From Bacillota bacterium (GTDB lineage: Bacteria > Bacillota > Clostridia > Lachnospirales > Cellulosilyticaceae), in the NCBI GenBank assembly GCA_023410675.1, contig JAEYPM010000082.1, positions 1 through 36,251 on the forward strand: a stretch of 36,251 bases of DNA, read 5' to 3'. This document shows positions 32,279 to 36,251 of the stretch, one piece after another. The notes beneath the pieces were generated by a model. It was given only the letters and a program-made list of their open reading frames with translations, ran no database searches and had not been told where the DNA came from. How positions within the stretch are numbered: position 1 is the stretch's first letter; each line of letters opens with the position of its first letter. Position numbers and translations under genes: made by a program.

Positions 32279-33946
32279 CTACTGCAACTGCTCTGGAGAG
32301 ATAATATGTGGAATAGCTTTTATCTCTTCCCATCTTTGATTGCTTATTTGATAACCTGTGCCAGGTCCCATGTAATCATTCTTATAGTTAACAGCACTTT
32401 GTACTTTAAAGCTTGTATCAAGTATGGCTGCTGTATGAAGGTAATCACCTGTCATACGTTGCTTAAACATTTCTAAAAGACTTTCTGCCACATCCTCATA
32501 ACCACTCTTATAAAGTGCCTTAATAATATCAATGCCAGTTACATTTGTTTTCATTAGTTCATCAATAGCTGCTAAATCTTTTATAACATCCCTGTCAGGA
32601 ACATCATCACTAGAGTGTGCGTAAGTAGCAGCCTCTACTTCTTCATCTGTAATTTCCGGGAACCCTAGTTCTTTAAATATTGCTTGCATTGCCTTTGCCG
32701 CTTTATTTCTTACCTTGATAACCTCTTCTTCTTTAACAGGTCTTAATCCGCCATCCACTTTTAAATCCCTTTGAATAACGTTATAGTCATCAAAGTCTTC
32801 TGCATCAAAGTTAGATCCTGCAAACATATTATCCTTGTTGGGTACACCACTATATCCTGAGAAAATAAAGTCTGTACCTGGAAGCATTTGCATAAGCATC
32901 CTTGCTGTTCTTCTAATATCTGAGTGTGAGAAGGTTTGGTCATTACTTGATGCTACTTCTAAATCTAAAATCGCAGCAATTAAGTTTTCTGCCAGTATTG
33001 CTCTTACCCCAGAAGGAACTGAAGCCGTAATGCCTACACAGCTTACTGAACCATTTTGTATCCCTTGAACACCAGCACCCTTGGTAACCATAAGGCATCT
33101 TGTTTCAAGATAAAGCATAGATTTCTTTTCTGCATTTCCCATTAAAACTTCAGAACCTGTTCCTGAAGTGTATCTCATTTTTAGGCCTCTTGATGCATAT
33201 GCTGAAGCTAAAAATGCTTTAGAATAAGGTGTATCATCACCATCTATAAATACTTTTTCAGTACCATATACAGATATGGTTTCTGCATAAGTTGTAAATC
33301 CTCTCATTCCAAGCTGAAGTTCTACAGCCTCTTCAACCGAGCACTGGGTAAGAACACCCCTTGCTCCTATTTGTGAACCTACCAAAAGACCAATCGCATT
33401 AAAAGGAGCATATCTTGCAATACCTACTGTTGTCTCTTCTTCTCTAAAGCCTCTAAGTGCCCCTTCTGCAGCATCTGCTGCAATTAATACTGGATTGTCT
33501 TTGGCATTTGTAATATGTGCTTGATTTGCTGGATGTTTTCTTGACCTCATTTTTTGCATAGCCATCATCATCTCTACCACATTCAGATGACTCATCACTC
33601 TTGTAAGTTTAGCTGGTGTAAAGCCTTTTGCAATCTTAATGATCTCTTCCCTTGGTACATGAATATCTACAAGCATACGTGCTATATCGATTGTTTGTAT
33701 TTCCATACTTTCTTTTGCAACTGTAACATCAATATAGTGGTCTGCAATAAAGTAATCCATAAAGTCAAAGTCTTCTCTTTTTTTACCATCCATTTCGACT
33801 ACTTTACCATTTTCAATAGTTATGGAAGGAGAAGGATCATAAGGGCTAAGCATTGCCACAAAACCTTTTTCTGGCCATTCATCGATAAAACCATCTTTAT
33901 TTACAGGGCGATTATCCAGCACTTGCATTCTTTTCGAACGTTTCAC
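32279..33946 (-). CDS. pduC: B12-dependent diol dehydratase large subunit
   Basis: This 555-residue protein is the catalytic subunit that converts 1,2-propanediol to propionaldehyde with adenosylcobalamin. It aligns along its length with Salmonella PduC as I recall it. The active-site His144 lies in NQAHITN, the Glu in EEETTVGIARYAPFNA, and Asp-Gln in ASSNDQTFSHSD. The N-terminus KRSKRMQVLDNRPVNKDGF matches, which supports the GTG start. These features make it a true B12 enzyme, not the glycyl-radical diol dehydratase of GRM compartments. Glycerol is a possible alternative substrate. It follows the aldolase by 17 bases. Confidence 0.97.
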   Translation of the reverse strand: MKRSKRMQVLDNRPVNKDGFIDEWPEKGFVAMLSPYDPSPSITIENGKVVEMDGKKREDFDFMDYFIADHYIDVTVAKESMEIQTIDIARMLVDIHVPREEIIKIAKGFTPAKLTRVMSHLNVVEMMMAMQKMRSRKHPANQAHITNAKDNPVLIAADAAEGALRGFREEETTVGIARYAPFNAIGLLVGSQIGARGVLTQCSVEEAVELQLGMRGFTTYAETISVYGTEKVFIDGDDTPYSKAFLASAYASRGLKMRYTSGTGSEVLMGNAEKKSMLYLETRCLMVTKGAGVQGIQNGSVSCVGITASVPSGVRAILAENLIAAILDLEVASSNDQTFSHSDIRRTARMLMQMLPGTDFIFSGYSGVPNKDNMFAGSNFDAEDFDDYNVIQRDLKVDGGLRPVKEEEVIKVRNKAAKAMQAIFKELGFPEITDEEVEAATYAHSSDDVPDRDVIKDLAAIDELMKTNVTGIDIIKALYKSGYEDVAESLLEMFKQRMTGDYLHTAAILDTSFKVQSAVNYKNDYMGPGTGYQISNQRWEEIKAIPHIISPEQLQ

Positions 33947-33963
33947 TGCACCTCACTCCCATC

Positions 33964-34803
33964 TTATTTCGTAAGTTGTGCCATGACTTCTTTTGTAATA
34001 CGTGCTATAAGGTCTGATTGACTTGTAGCATTTGCTGCTGGTTTATTTTCATTACAAGCACATACTCTGTTCTTGCAATTTTCATCATGTGTACATGCTT
34101 CTCCATCTGGTTTTGTACATGTACCTTCTTTTAAGATACAAGGATATTTACCAGGTACATTAAATGATTTTCTAAGTTCAACTAAACGTTTTACTTCATG
34201 TCTTGGAAGTTCTTTAGCTCCACCTAACATTTGTGCTCTGTAAGCTAATTCTGCGTAGAATTCCAAGCTTTCCATTTTGAAGTACGCACCCATTAAGTCA
34301 ATGCCCCATGATAATGCTCCGTGGTTTGCAAGAAGTACAGCATCATGTGTTTCAAAGAATGGCTCAATTGCATCTGGAATTTCCATAGTTGATGGAAGAC
34401 CATATGGTGCAATAGGTACTTCACCTAAGAAAATAGTAGCTTCTGGCATAATTTGCTTATCAAGTGGTATACCTGCAATAGCATGTGCTGTTGCATACAT
34501 TGGGTGTGCGTGAATTACTGCATTAACATCTTCTCTTTTTTCATATACACGAAGGTGCATTTTGATTTCTGAAGATGGTTTATGCACGCCATCTGTCTGA
34601 AGAACATTTCCTTTTAGGTCGATTTTACAAATCATGTTTGGTGTCATAAAGCCTTTACTTACGCCTGTTGGTGTGCAAAGAATTTCATTAGGGCCTATTT
34701 TACAAGAAAAATTTCCATCATTTGCTGCAACCATTCCTCTATTATAAACACGTTTACCAATCTCACACATTAGTTTTCTTACTTCAAACTCATTAACAAA
34801 CAT
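33964..34803 (-). CDS. Microcompartment-targeted class II sugar-phosphate aldolase (fuculose/rhamnulose-1-P)
   Basis: This 279-residue zinc aldolase of the FucA/AraD family has catalytic Glu79 (PSSEIKMH) and zinc ligands His98, His100 (IHAHP) and His161 (ANHG). It should split L-fuculose- or L-rhamnulose-1-P into DHAP and lactaldehyde. It exceeds E. coli FucA by about 60 residues. The extra tail holds six cysteines (222, 229, 237, 243, 248, 250), a short Asn/Ala/Pro linker, then SQSDLIARITKEVMAQLTK, an amphipathic helix typical of encapsulation peptides. It is the first gene of the shell operon, with a strong AGGAGGT ribosome site. Aldolases with such tails are known from GRM5- and PVM-type compartments. 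Confidence 0.9.
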   Translation of the reverse strand: MFVNEFEVRKLMCEIGKRVYNRGMVAANDGNFSCKIGPNEILCTPTGVSKGFMTPNMICKIDLKGNVLQTDGVHKPSSEIKMHLRVYEKREDVNAVIHAHPMYATAHAIAGIPLDKQIMPEATIFLGEVPIAPYGLPSTMEIPDAIEPFFETHDAVLLANHGALSWGIDLMGAYFKMESLEFYAELAYRAQMLGGAKELPRHEVKRLVELRKSFNVPGKYPCILKEGTCTKPDGEACTHDENCKNRVCACNENKPAANATSQSDLIARITKEVMAQLTK

Positions 34804-34918
34804 ATGTTACCTCCTGATTTTTGTTTTTTGTTGCTTTTTGTTGTTTTTTCTTTGCTTGATTTTATTTTATCACTAAAGATACTTTATTTCAACCTACTTT
34901 TACATTTTATTTCCCTTT

Positions 34919-34958
34919 ATTTTATTGGTTTTTTTATACAACAGGCAAAAACATGTTT
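34919..34958 (-). promoter_or_regulatory. Candidate promoter of the microcompartment operon
   Basis: On the minus strand TTGCCT (34948-34943) and TAAAAT (34924-34919) are 18 bases apart. The palindrome AAACATGTTT (34949-34958) touches the -35 and could bind a regulator. The leader to the aldolase start is about 110 bases, AC-rich on the coding strand and without recognisable cobalamin-riboswitch features. No clear terminator lies between the PfkB kinase and this promoter, so read-through from upstream is possible. Confidence 0.5.
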
Positions 34959-35040
34959 GTTTTTATGTTGGCTCTTTTCTTATTATTTTGAGTAATTAAT
35001 CTATTCTCTGACTTTTTTGTTATATTTTATTTCTTGCACT

Positions 35041-35088
35041 GTTTCTTATTGTATTTCTTAATTCTATTTCTTATTCTATTTCTTATTG
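35041..35088. repeat. Short 12-bp tandem repeat after the PfkB kinase
   Basis: Two exact CTATTTCTTATT units and two looser ones (GTATTTCTTAATT, GTTTCTTATT) lie in tandem just past and over the kinase stop. The unit length equals that of the rhaB-rhaM tract, although the sequence differs. Confidence 0.7.
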
Positions 35089-36087
35089 GTGGTATAAATT
35101 GTAAATCTCCATAACTTCTTTCAAAGGTCTCATCCCTGATATGGAATTGCTATGGGAAAGATTACATGCTGCTGTTGCACTTGCAATCTTAAGCCCTTTT
35201 TCTATATCAAGATTTTTATAAAGACTATAAAGCATCCCTGCACAAAAAGCATCTCCTGCTCCTACACTTCCTTTAATATATCCTTTAGGAAGTTTTAAAG
35301 AAGGTGTGCAATAAAATCTTCCATCATTACCCATTGCCCATCCACCTTCTGGTGCATGAATGACCACTAAATCTTTAACCCCTAAGTCTAAAATCTGTTT
35401 GCAAATTTCCTCTATATTCTTTATATCTATCTTGCCTTCATGATCACGAGGTAAAATATCTACCGTTTTTCCAGCCTCTATCTCATTACTAATAAAATAG
35501 TTGCAATATTTTAGGCTTGGTTTAACAACCTTTGCAAACCTGTCACTATCCTCACTAACAAGATCCATAGATGTCTTAACTCCCATGCTTTGTACTCTGG
35601 CTAATGTTTTTGCCATCATCGTGCCATGCTCTTCATCATATGAGTCAAACTGATCAAGAAGTAGTGCGTAACCTATATGAAAAATGTCTGCTGATAAGTA
35701 ATCAAAATCGATGTCTTTGTCACTAAAAATAGCATTTGCACCTCTTGCATGGAAAAATGTTCTTTCTCCTGTATCTATCACTGTCATTACATCAGTAAAG
35801 GAAGTTACTTCATTTTTATAGACTTTGATACCTTGTGTATCTATGTGATACTTACTTAGCATCTGGATTAAATACTCTCCGTTACTATCGTCTCCAACGG
35901 CTCCTATACACTTTAAGGGAATATCCTGATCAATAATGGCTAAATCAATCAAGGTGTTTGAGGCACATCCACCAACACATTGGGATACATCGCTTATATT
36001 GCATAACATCCCCTTATCAGGATACGTATCGGTCATCTTTACATAATCCACAAGTAAATTGCCTGCTACAATTATTCCTTTTCCCAT
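35083..36087 (-). CDS. PfkB/ribokinase-family carbohydrate kinase, substrate unknown
   Basis: This 334-residue cytosolic kinase has the N-terminal GNLLVDYV strand, the VGGCASNTLIDLA sugar-binding segment, and the C-terminal GSVGAGDAFCAGMLYSL signature with the catalytic Asp. I chose the ATG at 36087 because TAGGTGGTGA lies just upstream; GTG codons at 36099 and 36096 are part of that ribosome site. It is tightly linked to the truncated upstream gene, whose stop is 12 bases away. The substrate cannot be assigned; a sugar or nucleoside handled with the compartment pathway is possible. It shows no targeting helix. Confidence 0.85.
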   Translation of the reverse strand: MGKGIIVAGNLLVDYVKMTDTYPDKGMLCNISDVSQCVGGCASNTLIDLAIIDQDIPLKCIGAVGDDSNGEYLIQMLSKYHIDTQGIKVYKNEVTSFTDVMTVIDTGERTFFHARGANAIFSDKDIDFDYLSADIFHIGYALLLDQFDSYDEEHGTMMAKTLARVQSMGVKTSMDLVSEDSDRFAKVVKPSLKYCNYFISNEIEAGKTVDILPRDHEGKIDIKNIEEICKQILDLGVKDLVVIHAPEGGWAMGNDGRFYCTPSLKLPKGYIKGSVGAGDAFCAGMLYSLYKNLDIEKGLKIASATAACNLSHSNSISGMRPLKEVMEIYNLYHQ

Positions 36088-36099
36088 ATACTTCACCAC

Positions 36100-36251
36100 C
36101 TATGCACGATTTGAACTACCAAATAATCTCATTTTAGAAATTACCTCTTCTTTAATGCCATCCATTGTCTTATTAATCAAATCAGGATAACTTATATTTG
36201 TTTTTTGGCTACTTAACTGCTTTACAACATTTTGTACGACTAATGCAACAA
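36100..36251 (-). CDS. C-terminal end of a truncated gene with encapsulation-like helix
   Basis: Only the last 50 codons are in the window, ending with TAG at 36102-36100. The other two frames have stops. The tail reads VALVVQNVVKQLSSQ, then a short linker, then DLINKTMDGIKEEVISKMRLFG. The first helix fits the pattern shared by the PduD, PduP, PduL, aldolase and alcohol dehydrogenase targeting helices in this window. The product may therefore be another cargo or shell-associated protein. The family is unknown from this fragment. Confidence 0.6.
   Translation of the reverse strand, partial: VALVVQNVVKQLSSQKTNISYPDLINKTMDGIKEEVISKMRLFGSSNRA

Noticed and set aside
32279..33946. Glycyl-radical diol dehydratase, as in GRM5 compartments
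   Set aside because: The sequence is clearly PduC with PduD, PduE and reactivase neighbours. No glycyl-radical motif or activating enzyme is present in the window.
33554..34021. Plus-strand frame of 155 codons across the pduC start
   Set aside because: Rich in His, Cys and Phe, a typical mirror of the coding strand, and it overlaps two conserved genes.
34804..35082. Possible cobalamin riboswitch before the B12-dependent operon
   Set aside because: The leader is AC-rich without the B12-box or the expected multi-helix core. Nothing in it resembles a cobalamin aptamer.

Overview
All genes that I can support in this window lie on the minus strand, in low-GC, AT-rich DNA with strong Shine-Dalgarno sites and frequent TTG/GTG starts. 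This fits a Clostridia-type Firmicute. A surface protein with two CBM2-like cellulose-binding domains suggests a plant-fibre degrader, possibly Cellulosilyticum-like; the genus is inference. No RNA genes, insertion sequences or CRISPR arrays were seen.

Layout in transcription order, right to left. (A) 36251-35083: the end of a truncated gene whose tail resembles a microcompartment-targeting helix, then a PfkB sugar kinase. (B) 34803-21028: a 17-gene bacterial microcompartment (BMC) operon. It encodes a class II sugar-phosphate aldolase with a C-terminal targeting helix, B12-dependent diol dehydratase PduCDE, reactivase PduGH, adenosyltransferase PduO, CoA-acylating aldehyde dehydrogenase PduP, a Zn alcohol dehydrogenase with a targeting helix, four hexameric shell proteins, phosphotransacylase PduL, pentamer PduN, flavin/Fe-S protein PduS and trimer PduT. 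A terminator-like hairpin follows. (C) 20785-18876: rhamnulokinase and rhamnose mutarotase. (D) 18724-14331: a YesN-type response regulator, a LytS/YesM-type sensor kinase and a membrane-anchored sugar-binding protein, a three-part sugar-sensing set. (E) 14168-9338: a ribose-type ABC sugar importer (ATPase, permease, lipoprotein binding protein), a terminator-like hairpin, and a second paralogous binding protein. (F) 9186-2586: a LacI-controlled set with class II ketose-bisphosphate aldolase, LacI regulator, FGGY kinase, galactitol-1-phosphate-dehydrogenase-like enzyme, PfkB/LacC-type kinase and aldo/keto reductase. Two CGAAACGTTTCG palindromes are its likely operators. (G) 2210-1: the truncated surface protein.

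How the genes fit together (inference from families). Rhamnose is epimerised by RhaM, isomerised by an enzyme not in the window, and phosphorylated by RhaB. The targeted aldolase would split rhamnulose-1-P (or fuculose-1-P) to DHAP and lactaldehyde. The encapsulated alcohol dehydrogenase could reduce lactaldehyde to 1,2-propanediol, which PduCDE converts to propionaldehyde and PduP/PduL to propionyl phosphate. The shell would thus enclose the route from sugar phosphate to propionyl phosphate, with B12 chemistry in place of the glycyl-radical enzyme known from GRM5-type fucose/rhamnose compartments. Region F reads as a PTS-independent hexitol/tagatose-phosphate pathway fed by an ABC importer.

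Most notable observations: the B12-dependent sugar-phosphate BMC, a six-cysteine linker in its aldolase, a shell gene with a strong in-frame internal ribosome site, two inverted copies of a ~45-bp hairpin repeat inside the BMC operon, and the complete PTS-free hexitol-phosphate set.
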